Source: Lichina pygmaea (lineage: Eukaryota; Ascomycota; Lichinomycetes; Lichinales; Lichinaceae). Taken from it: 64,000 nt of DNA. The notes under the pieces are model-generated. The model made no database searches, was not told where the DNA came from, and was given only the letters and a program-made list of their open reading frames with translations. Below, in pieces: positions 54,039 to 64,000 of this stretch. The first letter of the stretch is position 1; the number at the start of each line of letters is the position of its first letter. The translations under genes and the position numbers were made by a program. The DNA is taken from assembly GCA_963422465.1 (NCBI GenBank), contig OY730169.1, positions 1,798,001-1,862,000 of the forward strand, read 5' to 3'.

Positions 54039-54894
54039 CGACTCACTCACTTTTTGGATCTCGGCCACCTGGCACCCTCATACTTGATGATGAACATCTT
54101 GTTTGTGTAGACCAAGTAGTTTCCCCTGTGGAAGGGTGAACCCCACACTGTATAGTAGCTGTCCTCAAAAAGAGCTTTGTCGCAAGTCACAGTAGGTCAC
54201 CGGCCAGCTTCTTGATTGGAGTTGGAAAGGAAATATGCTGATTGACCTTGGTCTTGTTGAGAATCACAAAAGGTTGAAGACGTGGATGGGCATTTGTACT
54301 GGCTGCCTGTTTGTAGGACTATCTTTGAGCGGCTGTACGAAAGTATACACTGTGCCGTGCTTCATCCGCGAACGATGCTCTCTGATGGGTGTTGAAGAGA
54401 GAGACTTCTCCTTTGTAGTGGAAGGTCTGCCCTGGCTCCATCTTGTAGGAAACCGCTGGATCTCCCCCTCCTCTTCTACTCCGCTCTCTCCCCGTCTTTC
54501 CCCCTGTAGCAGCGACAGTAGCATGCCCAACCATGCCCACCAAATGGAGCCAAACACAGAATACGGAAGTACCACCTCGGCTACTTTCCTCCGACGACCC
54601 ATACACTTCCTCTGAGATGATGGGTGCAACTCCACAGATGAGAATTGAGAGAAAAGAAGGGATTCCAAAGAGTATAAGAGAAGCAAACAAATAGGAGGAG
54701 GAGGAGGAGATGAAAGAACTGGGATGAACAATAAGCCATGCATGACGTCAAATATGGACACAACATGTAAGCACAGAGAGCAGTACAAACAGCGAACAAG
54801 AGCTGTAGAAAGGGGTAGGTATACAGATACGGATACGAAACCGAGACGGCCGGGCTGCGATGTACCGTACCGTATTGTTCCCATCCGTGACAGT
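53358..54894. other. Gene-poor region with (AC)n microsatellite
   Basis: No convincing gene. Contains an AT-richer block at 53640-53960, the AC microsatellite, and a TACGGAAGTA decamer at 54562. The sequence from about 54230 to 54800 sits in an antisense frame of 318 codons that I judged spurious. Confidence 0.5.
54002..54038. repeat. (AC)n microsatellite
   Basis: About 37 bp of AC dinucleotides with one GC interruption near the left end. Confidence 0.95.
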
Positions 54895-55258
54895 GCCATC
54901 GGAGAGCACCACACCAGAGCGAAGAAAAGAAGGAGAGAGTCGAAAACCGTGATTATCAAGTGCCATGAATCGTACCCGAACAAGACGAGATTCCGCAGCG
55001 TATCCACGTGTCCATGGTACTCGTACTGCTGTTGGAGAGCACCACAGCAGAAAGGATACGTACTCCAGAAGGAGAGAAGAAGAAGAAGAAGAAGAAGGAC
55101 AAGAGCCGTATAGATGTCATGTATCGTATTCGAGGTAGTATCACGGGAGAGCACCACACCAGAAAGATACACGATACGGAGGGAGAGAAGGGGAGGAATA
55201 AAAGCCGTATCAAATGTCATGAATCATAATTACTGGAACGAGACAGGGTTCGAACCGG
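54895..55258. repeat. Three diverged ~110-bp tandem repeats
   Basis: Three direct units each open with GGAGAGCACCACANCAGA (near 54900, 55036 and 55149), continue through a purine-rich block (AGAAGGAGAGA-like), then CCGTATNNANTGTCATG or its decayed form, and end with sequence such as CGAACAAGACGAGATTC or GGAACGAGACAGGGTTC. The second unit has expanded an AGA triplet run. The third ends in the palindrome GGTTCGAACC, which resembles a tRNA B-box, but no cloverleaf forms around it. Confidence 0.75.
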
Positions 55259-55404
55259 TGGAGGGACTTGAAGATATGAAATGCGCTAAATGGGATCAAT
55301 ACCGGCCGCTAGTGAAGCTGAAGCCAAGTGATAGAAAGGCTTTAAACATGATACCGCTTTTGCGCGTGATAGGGGAAGCCACCTTTTATTTGATCGGGCC
55401 GGAC

Positions 55405-57653
55405 CTATTTCGAATCTCTATGTTCTCTGGACTCTTTGGACTCTTTGGCGCTATGAAAACTGCTCATCATCTTCTTCCGCAGGTGTTGATATCCCAGCGA
55501 TGCGCGACTGATGGAGTGATGTAACATATGTTGCGGTTGCGGTTGCGGTTGCGGTTGTGGTTGCGGTTGTTGCTGTTGCTGGTGCTGTTGCTGTTGCTGT
55601 GATGACACGGTCGTCGGAGATTGGAAGTTGAAGTGGATGCCGTTCGTAGTCGGGGTCTTCGTCGTCGGAAGCATGGAATTCGTGTTGGTAAGTACGAGCC
55701 CCTTGGTCGGAGAGAGATTGGTGCCCGTGGATGTCGTCGTCAGTAGCACCCCGTTCGGCTCGCCGTTCGCAAGCGGACCGAATAGCGGTGGCGGCGCCGT
55801 CGTCCCCACGCGGGGTTCTTTCTCGACGATAGGCGAGACCGGGGCGGGAACCTTAGGAGGATTCGACGCCGGAGGGGTGGCAGTGTTCTTGGCCATCGAC
55901 GCCAGGAGTTCTGCTTCTTGCTCCTTCTCGACGGCCTCCATGGTGGTCTCTTGATAGAATAGCACGTACGCGCACGCCGACCCTGATCGACCGCCAAAGA
56001 AGTTCCAGACGTAGCTCCTGTCGACCGGTTCGACGAGCTCGTCGTCGAAGAGCAGCCACCCACGATCTGGCGTCTTGATGACGGAGACATAGTGACCTTG
56101 CAAAGGCCCGGCGCCGATGTGCACGACGACGGCGTACAACTCGTACAGCCGGTCCGGGTCCTCGGCGTCGTCGGTGGTGTTGAAGAGTCGCAGATGGAAG
56201 GGATAGACGACGCGGTGGAAGAGCTTCTGCAGCTGCTGCTGGTCCTGGTCCTCGTACTTGAACCGTTTGAGGTGCAACGCCAGAATGCGCGGCAGACGCT
56301 TGATCTTCATGCGCTTCTCCGCCTCCTGAAGCCCGCCGCAGTTGTCGCAGTGGAACTTGTTCCGCTCGCAGAGCATTTCCTCCTGCGAGAACTTGCGCAG
56401 ACAGGACGACACGGACGAATGGTGCTCGAGATCGACCGAGAGATCCAGAAAGGCTTCGTCCCGCGATGACGTGTTCTCGCACGTCAAGCACTTGGTCTCC
56501 GACGTCAAGGTCCCTTCGAAGAGGTCGTGCACCCATCGCGAGCGTGGTCGAGTGTCGGCGTTGTCGTGAGCCATCTGCTTCAACATGGCCCCTGTGATCG
56601 ACGACGCGGCCATGGACAAGGCCGTGGCAGGGCCTTCAGCGGCCGACTTCTGCCCCTTCGAATGTACATCCACGCCGGTGATGACCTCGTTCAAGAGCAG
56701 GTTGAAGAACTCGTGCGCGTCTTGGTGTATCAAGCCCCGGTACATCTCGTTCTCGCGTTTCAACGTCTCCAGGAAGCGTTGCGGGCTGACCACTCCCAAC
56801 CTGGAAGGGTGCGCCGCCATGGCCTCGAATATACCCTTGAGACAGGTGAAGAGGGACTCGGGCATGCCGTAGCTGTCCGAGTGGTCGGAGTCCAGCGTCA
56901 GGATGGGCCCTGCTAGCATCGCCTGTTTCTTCTTGTACTCGGACGTGTCGGGTCGATCCTCGGGACGGATGACGCCCTGGCCTGCGCCGATTGGCACACC
57001 TGCAGATCGACGAGCGGGACTCGTGGCGGTGACCGGAGAATGCGCCTTCGCCGTCGGCGACAGCGGCGAGGGGGGCCCATTTGCCCCTGTCGGTGTTCTG
57101 AGCTGTAGCCTGGGGATGCCGTTTGGGGGTGAAGGCAGGGTCGGCGCTGCTGGGCGGACTGGGTGTTGGACGACGTGCTGTCGAAAGGGGAGAGAGTGGT
57201 AGAGACATTGGAGGATCGAGTTGCAGTAACTGGGAGTCAGGCGTCAGTGGAGCTCAGACCCGCCTCGTCATCGGAGATACTACCATGTGTTTCCGAACTG
57301 AGCAGCGCGTTAGCATCGGCGCATTGGACGAGGCGACCTTGACGGGAGGGATTCCAGGGCCTACATTCTCCATCCCAAAGTATCTGTCGCCGCCATCGTC
57401 GCGAAGCGGGCCTGCGCCCTCTAGGAGTTTTTCCAGTGGACTGAGCGCCGGGCCTGAGTGGTCCTTCTTCGACGGAGATAATCCGGCGCCGGAACTACTC
57501 GATATCTACGCCTCGGACATCAGACGTCAGCGAGCACGCAGAATCGGCCATGGCGCCTCAGCCTCCCTCAAAGCCCCAAGACGAATCCGAGACGAAAGGG
57601 ATCTCAGCTGTACCTACCGCGCTCCCTTTGAGCTTTCCGAAAAACGACGCCAT
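55405..57653 (-). CDS. creB: Ubiquitin carboxyl-terminal hydrolase, CreB/USP12-46 family
   Basis: A cysteine deubiquitinase; Aspergillus CreB acts with the WD40 protein CreC in carbon catabolite regulation. Exons 57653-57618, 57505-57365, 57297-57284 and 57229-55405 encode 671 residues. [12 protein letters not shown] joins to a Ser-rich stretch and [24 protein letters not shown]; the catalytic cysteine (about 64) codon is split by an intron, and FGNTC comes from a 14-nt exon. The Cys box is followed by a Pro-rich insert, then [17 protein letters not shown], zinc ligands CLTCE and CDNCGG, and [13 protein letters not shown] with the catalytic histidine (about 442). The C-terminus carries poly-Gln and QPQPQP runs. 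CreB orthology is inferred from overall architecture. Confidence 0.92.
55530..55612 (-). repeat. Coding GGTTGC/GTTGCT repeats giving Gln-rich tail
   Basis: Hexamer GGTTGC and triplet GCTGTT repeats encode QPQPQPQPQ and a poly-Gln run near the C-terminus of the CreB-like enzyme. Length variation is likely and would keep the frame. Confidence 0.9.
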
Positions 57654-58994
57654 GACGATCGAGAGCCATATGACAAGAGCTGATGTGGAACGACGGGTTC
57701 TCTTCGTCTTTGCTGTAATTATCTGAGTCTGAGCGTGAGGTGGGACTTGGACTTCCGGATGTGTTGTGCTGGAAGAGATGGAGGGCTACTCGCTGTGGCT
57801 GCCGATAACAATTGCCGTCCGGGGCATGCGAGGGTCGTGCTCGTGTCTGCTCGAGGCGGAGGGATGTGCTGGAGGCCGCGAACCGTAGCAATCTTCCGGT
57901 GTAACAAAAGTTCCGAGCCAACGGCGGCTCTTTGGTGCCGTGATGTCTCCCTGTTGTATCTGACATGACAAAGCTAATGAGAGCCGCTCAATTCAACTGA
58001 TGAAGGCGCCCCTGCGTGCCCTGGTTCTGATTTAGGCCCTACAAAGTCATCATACATAAATTACGAGACGTACTCGTACGTACCCTTGTGCAGGCGTTCT
58101 GGGAATGCGCACTACTCTCGACACCTCTCACGCAGATCTGTGCAGGTGAAAGCTACCAGCAAAGAGCTGTTTATTGCAACACACCAGTACTCCGTACAGT
58201 ACTAATACATTCCAGTAGGTACTTTGCTTCATACTCCTGTAAATATCAAGCAGTCAAAATTACAAGTGTGACTACACACATGCACATGTGAGGGTCGCCT
58301 AAGAGGCAACGCACTGGTAGGGCTGCAGTTGGTCAGGGGTGCGCTCTCGTCCGATTTGTACTGTACTATACTGTACGAGGTACGTAACGTACCTACATAC
58401 AGTATGTACTCTGTGCAATGCATTAGTCACATAACACGAAGCACACGCCACTTTGGGCCTGGTATCAGAAGGTCCAGCCATCTCGGCCAAGAGACCTGAC
58501 AGCCCCGATCAGGTGATCGGAACTGCCGTCAGCTGATTATCTAAGGCTGCGCATCACACCTGGACAGGACCAGGGACAGAACCAGAATAGTGATACGTAT
58601 CAGGTAGGGCCGTCAAAGCCATTGGTAACAGCAATAGACACTATATAGTCCTAGACACTGTGGCTTGTAGACTCAGGGATGCGCAGGTCCGTTAGATATA
58701 CATGAACTTTTGATGATCATGATGATCTTGAAGATGGTGAAGATGGTGAAAATGATGATGGACAGAGAGGTACCTGTACCTTGTGTACAGAAGAAGACCA
58801 AGTGGACAGAAAAAGATCATTGTGGACACAAGAAGGATCTGTATGAACGGAAAAGAACCCTAAGTGGACAGAAAAGAGAATAAAAGGCGTATCTCAGTAA
58901 CCACGAAGCCAGATTTACATAGCAAGAGAGAAGGGTAGACACAGAGAAGGATAGAGACACAGAGAGACGGCAAGATAAAATGATCCAGTCACGA
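57654..58994. other. Intergenic region, creB upstream / LSD1 downstream
   Basis: GTAC-rich blocks at 58070-58085, 58190-58205 and 58360-58400. Near the LSD1 end, GTGGACAGAAAAG-type elements recur at 58801, 58822 (variant) and 58862, and a GAAGATGGT/GATGATCAT repeat lies at 58710-58760. No gene is supported. Confidence 0.6.
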
Positions 58995-59601
58995 TCACCT
59001 CGTCTCGCCCGAGCCGTTCCCGACATCTCCGTTCAGCCGCTTCGACGCGCGGGCTGGACCGCGCTCCTCCTGGCCGACGACCGCCGCTTCGAGCTCGAGC
59101 TCTTCGGGCCTCGGCGTGCTCGGTTGTCTCTCGACGTACTCCTTGCGCAGCTCGGCCGCGGCGGCGTCCCACCGCTCGACCTGCTTCTTGAAGGCCGAGG
59201 CGCTGGCGCTGTTGGTCTGCTTGTTGCTCGCCGTTTGCGCCAGATAGGGTCGTTTCTGTTCTTCCGTCGCCTCGCGCCACATCTGTCCGAGCGCGGCGCG
59301 CACCTCGTTGCGCGGCGCTCTGCCGTCGGCGTTATTGGTCGCTTTCCTGTGCGCGTCGTCGCACCGCTGCTTGCAGATCGGCCAGTGGTCCTTCTGCCAG
59401 AGCAGGAACGGGTTCGACCCCGACTTTCCTGGCTTCGTCGGCCGCTCGCCGAGTTTTCCCCACACGGCCTGGTTCACCTCGGCTTCGTACGCCACCAGAC
59501 GAGCCTCCTTCAGCGCCCGTAGCCGTTCGGCCGCCGACTCGTCGCGTTTTCGCTTGCGCCCCGCCTGTTGTTGTTGTAGTTGTAGTTGTTGTAGTTGTTG
59601 T

Positions 59602-59633
<32 letters not shown>

Positions 59634-62600
59634 TTGTTGTTGCTGTTGCGAGAGCTCGAAAGTCGCTTTCTGCGGGAGCAGCGGCGTCGGAATTTCGATG
59701 GGCCCAAGCAGCGCGTCGACGGTCTCGGCCGCCGCTCGTAGGCCCGAGAGGTAGGCGCCGTGGACCGACGCCGGGTGGGTGCTGCAGGTCGCTTCGCCTG
59801 CGAATCTCAAGTTGCCGACGGGCCTGGCCATTGCGTCGTAGTCGTCCGGGCGACTCTGGGCGGCCACGTACGAGTAGCTGCCTCGTGCGAAGCGGTCCTT
59901 GCGCCATCTGCTGATGATTACCTCGGTTGGTTCGGGCACGTTGCTGCTTCCAAACATCTTGACCAGCTCGCACCGAATCTCATGCACGAGTTCCGCGTTG
60001 CTGCTGACTTCGGCTTGATGGGCCGCGTCACCGGCCATGAGTGCGACTGTTTTTGCGCCGGGTCAGCTTCCAGAAGCGAGGCCGCCGTTGGCGGCCGCGG
60101 AAATGACTAACCCAAAGTCGGCCTCCCGCTGGTCTTGATGCAGTTCCAGAAAAGGTAAAATCGACCTCGGCGGGCGCCATAGTCGTTCTGAGCGAGGCTA
60201 CCGGGCGGGTTGGAGTCTCGCAGGAGCCCGAACATGTCCTTTGCCGGGTCCCAGAACGGTTTATCGAAGACGAGGATGATCTGATGCCGTCAACTGAGAG
60301 TCCAAACCCGGTGGCCGAGTGAGGTCACCCTACCTTGTTCAACAGTCCAAATCCGAGGCGATCGATGGCACCCGTCTTCCACTCCGGCAATGGCGGCTCG
60401 AATTGGATTGAGCCCTCCTTCAAGACCCCCAGGGGCGCCGTAACGATGACATGGTCCGCATTTAGGACGTGACCGTCTTCGCACTCGACGCTGGCCGACC
60501 CCTGCCCATCAGGGCTATACGTAACGCGCCGGACGACCTTGCGTGTGCGGACATCGAGTCTGGTCGGATGCTGCCAGATCGCGCGCGGCACCTGCATGTA
60601 CCCGCCGACGATCTCAGCGTGCTCTCCCTCGAACTCGTTGTCAAGATCTTGATCCCAGCTGCCCAAGCTCAGGTCGCCGACGTTGACGGCGTTGGCGTAC
60701 TCGAGGTTGGCAAAGTGCCAATTCAACAGTCGCAGGTCTTGCGGAGTGAGGCCGATGAGCTTCTGGTACTGCTGGGTGGCAGCATCCATCACCGAGCCCA
60801 GCGCAGGGTGAGGGGCCTTTTCAACGACGCCTTCGAGTTTGAGGTCCGCGGCTGGTCCTGCTTCTTCTCCTAGCGTCCAGCCCATCCTCGTGGCCGACTC
60901 GGAGGGAGGCAGCTTCGCGGTCGACGCAAGGTTGACATGCGCTCTTCCTGTCAGCTTGTCCACCGCGGCCGTCACGGGCGGCAAGGCGCCCTGCACGGAG
61001 GCCGAGGTGGCGCCGTTGGGAGGAAGACTGGCGGCGGCGGCTTCGATGGCGCTGATGGTCTTGCCACCCTCGGTGGACGCATCTCGCCCGAGCTCGATCA
61101 GCTCCCTGTCGCCCTCGGCGGTGTAGACCGTTGCCTTTGGGTTTCGAAAGCTGCTGACGCGCTCGAGGATGTCGTTGAACAGCTTCTCGACAAGCTGATC
61201 CCTTGCCTTGTCGACGGGACCACCGTCGATGTCGTAGAGGATGGAGTTGTCGGTCAGGGGGTGATGGTGCAATGCCAGTTGTCCCCGGATGATGGCGCTG
61301 AGGGGATTCCCATTGTCGAACCCGGTCACGATCTGAGCCCCCAGGTCTACGGTGCATTTGAGCGGCGGTGGTAATGTGCCGGTGGTTTGTTCCTTCAGCC
61401 GATGAGAATATACACGCCCGCCTATCCTGCCCCGGCCTTCGAGAATCACGATTTCAGGCACCTGCTCCCCCTTGACTGCCCAGGCGTAAGCGAATTGGCT
61501 AGAGAGCCCGTCGAGCTGCCTTGCGCAGCCGAGGCCGGCCATACCGGCGCCGATGATGACGATAGTCTTGCGTCTCTTGTTGCTTTCCGACGGCCAGACG
61601 TCGCCGTGACCGGGGACCTCGGCACAGCCATAGTTGATGTAGCCTCTCCTGACTAGCCATTGGTAGGCGACGTCGGCGACGGAGAACCACCTGTAATCCT
61701 TGGCGCAGCCAGCGGCCTCCTCGCGCGTGACGCTCACAAGCGGGTTGTTCAGCCATAGTCGCAGGATACCGTTTCTGATGTTGAGATATCCGGTCACCTG
61801 CGGGTGGTTGATGTGGTCCCGTAGGAGTTGATATTCATCTGGATGTAGGGCAAAGGGATTCAACCTCGACGAATATGCCGCGTATATACATTGGCGGGCA
61901 TACTCCTGTGGCGGGAGATGGGTTGGAATAGACACCTTTGGTCGAAAGTCGTCTCGAGTCCTCACGGACGACTCTTGCGCGGTGGCGCGTGTGTGAGCCT
62001 GCACAGGCTGACTCGACGTCGATAGGACTGTCGCTATAGTAGCAGGAATACCTGTAGCAGACGGAGGAAGCTGAGGGGACGGTGGTGCGGGGTCCTTGTG
62101 CTGGACGATCTCTGGAGGTTCAGGTTGTGGGTTCGGTACGGGATCTTTCAGAGCCCTATCCTCGGACGGAACGGTATCCACGGCATCTCCTGCAGGCCTG
62201 CCCTCCAAAGATTGGCTAGCCGGTGGCGGTACGGTCGCCTTGGCTGGAGCATCGAGAGGCGGCAGTTGCGCCGAGCGAGGAGGCGTGGCGGGCACATCGC
62301 CATTTTGCGCCAGGCTGCTGCTGGCGGCGGCGGCATCATCGGCGGCGACATCCTCAGGTTGCTGATCCGGCATTGGCTGATAACCCAACACGAAGCCATG
62401 CTCGTCAGTCACGGGGGGCGCGACCGGTGAGCTGTACCAATCGTCGAATGCGTTACCCGAACTTGGGCGATCAAAAATGTTCCCTAGGCGGACAGGCGTG
62501 CCTGGCGGATCGCCTGGAACGTCAAAGGAGTGGAAATCCGGAACCTCGTGCTGGTGTTGAACGTTGCTATACAGCGCTAGCTGAGCTTCCAGCTCCGGAT

Positions 62601-62811
62601 AGGGCGAGGTATCCTGAGCGTCGCCCTGCAATCCTTGAGGCGGATGTGGATGCTGCTGATGCTGGTGCTGCTGCCGTTGACCCTGGGCATGCGCTGCCGA
62701 GGCCAGAGTCGACATGGACGAAAAGTCCTCAAAGTACTGTGGTTGCGCTCCAAAGTTGCCATATTCATTGCCGGTGTTGGATTCTTGGTCGACATTGGAT
62801 GGATTTGACAT
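58995..62811 (-). CDS. LSD1-type lysine demethylase with SWIRM, amine oxidase and HMG box
   Basis: A flavin-dependent histone H3 lysine demethylase homologue (KdmA in Aspergillus, Lsd1/2 in fission yeast). Exons 62811-60334, 60280-60112 and 60046-58995 encode 1232 residues. The N-terminus is Gln/Pro-rich. SWIRM spans about residues 295-400 (LPPQEYARQCIYAAYSS to VRRGYINYGCAEVPG). The FAD-binding VIIGAGMAGLGCA starts near 420, with GRGRIGGRVYS next, VIVTAPLGVLKEG later, and NLRFAGEATCSTHPASVHGA closing the oxidase. After a poly-Gln run, KSGSNPFLLWQKDHWP to YLAQTASNK is an HMG box (about 1085-1165). No Tower-like coiled-coil insert is obvious; a Ser/Ala-rich insert lies inside the oxidase. An in-frame ATG at 62862 is an alternative start. 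Confidence 0.94.
59565..59652 (-). repeat. CAG/CAA run encoding poly-Gln in the LSD1 homologue
   Basis: A GTTGTT/GCTGCT triplet array on the plus strand specifies a long, mostly Gln run with Leu and Arg interruptions, between the oxidase and the HMG box. Confidence 0.9.
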
Positions 62812-63231
62812 TTCCCCGGGGGGCGGCCTCAGCCTTGTGCTGCTAGCGGTTGGACACTGCAAAACGGTCGGGGTACCGGATGTTTCAGATCGACAACGTG
62901 GTTGCGCACCTTGTCACGAATGTATGAGACCTTCCACTATGTCATGATCCATTGCTCGCGAGTCTATATTGATTCATTGGCTGAGATGATATTATCGTCG
63001 GTCGCCCGTTACTCCTGTCCCAAAACACTCCGCGATGACCGCAGAGCCGTCAGGCGCACGTGATCTGATGTCGACTTCGCGGGGCTACAGACTTCCTTAC
63101 TGTCATAAGTGCTTGGCTCATCGAACGTCAAATCGGCGAGGAAAGCTCTCATTACTTTTTTATGACTCAAAACTCGATTTTCAAGGTCGTAGATTGCATT
63201 GAATTCCGTGACATGACCACTCCTGCCACTT
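62812..63231. other. Intergenic region, LSD1 upstream / amidohydrolase end
   Basis: About 420 bp containing the LSD1 leader and promoter. A short frame here (63009-63230) is the read-on of another frame and not supported as coding. Confidence 0.55.
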
Positions 63232-64000
63232 CTATAGAAAAGTCTGGCCATAGCCGTTGCCCGGCCCTCGCAGCGTATCTGCCGTCTGGGCGTCTCGGGA
63301 TTCATATCCGCTGCTGAATTCGCCCTCCAAGACCGGGAGCGGCGGCTCCTTCCGGACCTGCTGGATCTTCCTTGCGCTTCGCAGAAACCTCTTTCGCACG
63401 CCCGCGCAGTCATCGATGACCAACCTCCTGTCGCATTTCTTGAACTTGCCGTAGACCACGACGTGCTCGATGTCGCCCACGTTTGCGTGTAGGACGACGG
63501 CGGCCACCGGATCGACCCATCCGAGGAGGCTCGGCGAGGAACCGTCCCACACCACCAAATCTGCCTTGGCACCGACGGCGAGGACGCCGACATCTCGACG
63601 CCACAGAGCCAAACCCCCGTGCCGCGTCGCCAGCAGGAAGGCCTGGTGCACCGACATCAGGTTGTTGCGCAGAATCTTCCATTCTTCGAGCACGTCGCGG
63701 TGGAACACCAAGCGTACCCGCTGCAGCCACATGCGCGCTTGGGTGAGGAGGTCGGTCGAGAAGGTCAAGTGCGTGTCGACGCCCAGGGCCGCTTGGTTCC
63801 GGATGAGGTTGCTGACCGGGTGGTCATGCCCGTGGTGATGCTCGCTCTTGGGAGGGATGCTCGCTCTTGGGAGTGATCGAGAGGTACTGGTTGGTCGAGA
63901 GCAGAAGCTAGGCGCCGGTGGCGGTGAGGAAGCTGGCATGCCCAAAGACGATCGGGATGGACGTGTTCAGGAAGTCGTACGAATGGATATCCTCGGGGCT
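63232..64000 (-). pseudogene. Broken amidohydrolase-family gene, 3' part
   Basis: The minus strand reads the C-terminal half of a metal-dependent amidohydrolase of the chlorohydrolase/cytosine-deaminase type: SPEDIHSYDFLNTSIPIVFGHASFL, then LLLSTNQYLSIT, HGHDHPVSNLIRNQAALGVD, MSVHQAFLLATRHGGLAL, GVLAVGAKADLVVWDGSSP and GWVDPVAAVVLHANVGDIEH, ending at 63232. Two defects are visible: an in-frame TAG (63908-63910) just after FLTATGA, and a 19-bp tandem duplication (units at 63838 and 63857) that shifts the frame between STNQYLSIT and HHHGHDHP. The rest is well conserved, so the loss looks recent. An intron explanation would need to remove conserved residues. The 5' part lies outside the window. 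Confidence 0.75.

Noticed and set aside
54264-55220. A 318-codon hydrophobic antisense open frame
   Set aside because: It runs through the diverged ~110-bp repeats and pyrimidine-rich sequence, repeats its own segments with the array, and has no family motif. Its openness follows from the repeat composition.
55240-55262. tRNA-like B-box GGTTCGAACC
   Set aside because: Flanking bases do not form a T-stem, and no acceptor or anticodon stem lies at the required distance on either strand.

Overview
The window looks like nuclear DNA of a filamentous ascomycete, most likely a sordariomycete. The genes are dense and GC-rich, they carry short introns with GTRNGT donors and CTNAY-type branch sites, and the protein set is typical of Pezizomycotina: a CreB-like deubiquitinase, an LSD1 homologue with SWIRM, amine-oxidase and HMG-box parts, a DUF3602 protein, Mph1, and NAD-dependent Mtd1. 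No ribosomal RNA, tRNA, CRISPR array or prokaryotic operon was seen. The exon maps below were built by hand from splice signals, reading phase and protein-family similarity. Every complete model closes in phase.

Left third (1-20.2 kb), in order: a CaM-kinase 5' end (-, cut by the window edge), an E2 W-class ubiquitin-conjugating enzyme (+), a DUF3602 protein (-), a CBS-domain protein (+), a BAH-PHD chromatin protein (+), ATP synthase gamma (-), DNA topoisomerase I (+), a lipocalin-like conserved protein (+), a LINE 3' relic and microsatellites, and an extended-SDR epimerase (-).

Middle (20.2-43.2 kb): a 4.4-kb stretch with no secure gene, then calnexin (-), methylthioribulose-1-phosphate dehydratase (+), a cysteine-patterned probable GPI-anchored wall protein (-), the Mph1/FANCM helicase (+), F-actin capping protein beta (+), methylmalonate-semialdehyde dehydrogenase (-), an MDR-family oxidoreductase (+), and methylenetetrahydrofolate dehydrogenase (-).

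Right third (43.2-64 kb): the GPI ethanolamine-phosphate transferase Las21 (-), dynactin p50/dynamitin (+), a second copy of the same LINE 3' relic (+), the ALG12 mannosyltransferase (-), an unrecognised open region, an array of diverged ~110-bp repeats, the CreB-like deubiquitinase (-), the LSD1-like demethylase (-), and the broken end of an amidohydrolase gene at the right edge.

Most genes are housekeeping and are not a pathway cluster. Calnexin, ALG12 and LAS21 all serve the ER glycoprotein/GPI route, and the BAH-PHD protein and LSD1 homologue are both chromatin regulators, but they are far apart and nothing shows co-regulation. The most unusual property is intergenic: nearly every spacer is rich in self-complementary GTAC/ACGT steps, an exact decamer (TACGGAAGTA or its complement) recurs at least nine times, and long G-runs and tri-nucleotide arrays are frequent. 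I found no convincing new multi-gene system. The best leads are this dispersed palindromic sequence family, the BAH-PHD protein, the orphan CxxxC wall protein, and the in-step exon/motif repeats of the DUF3602 gene.
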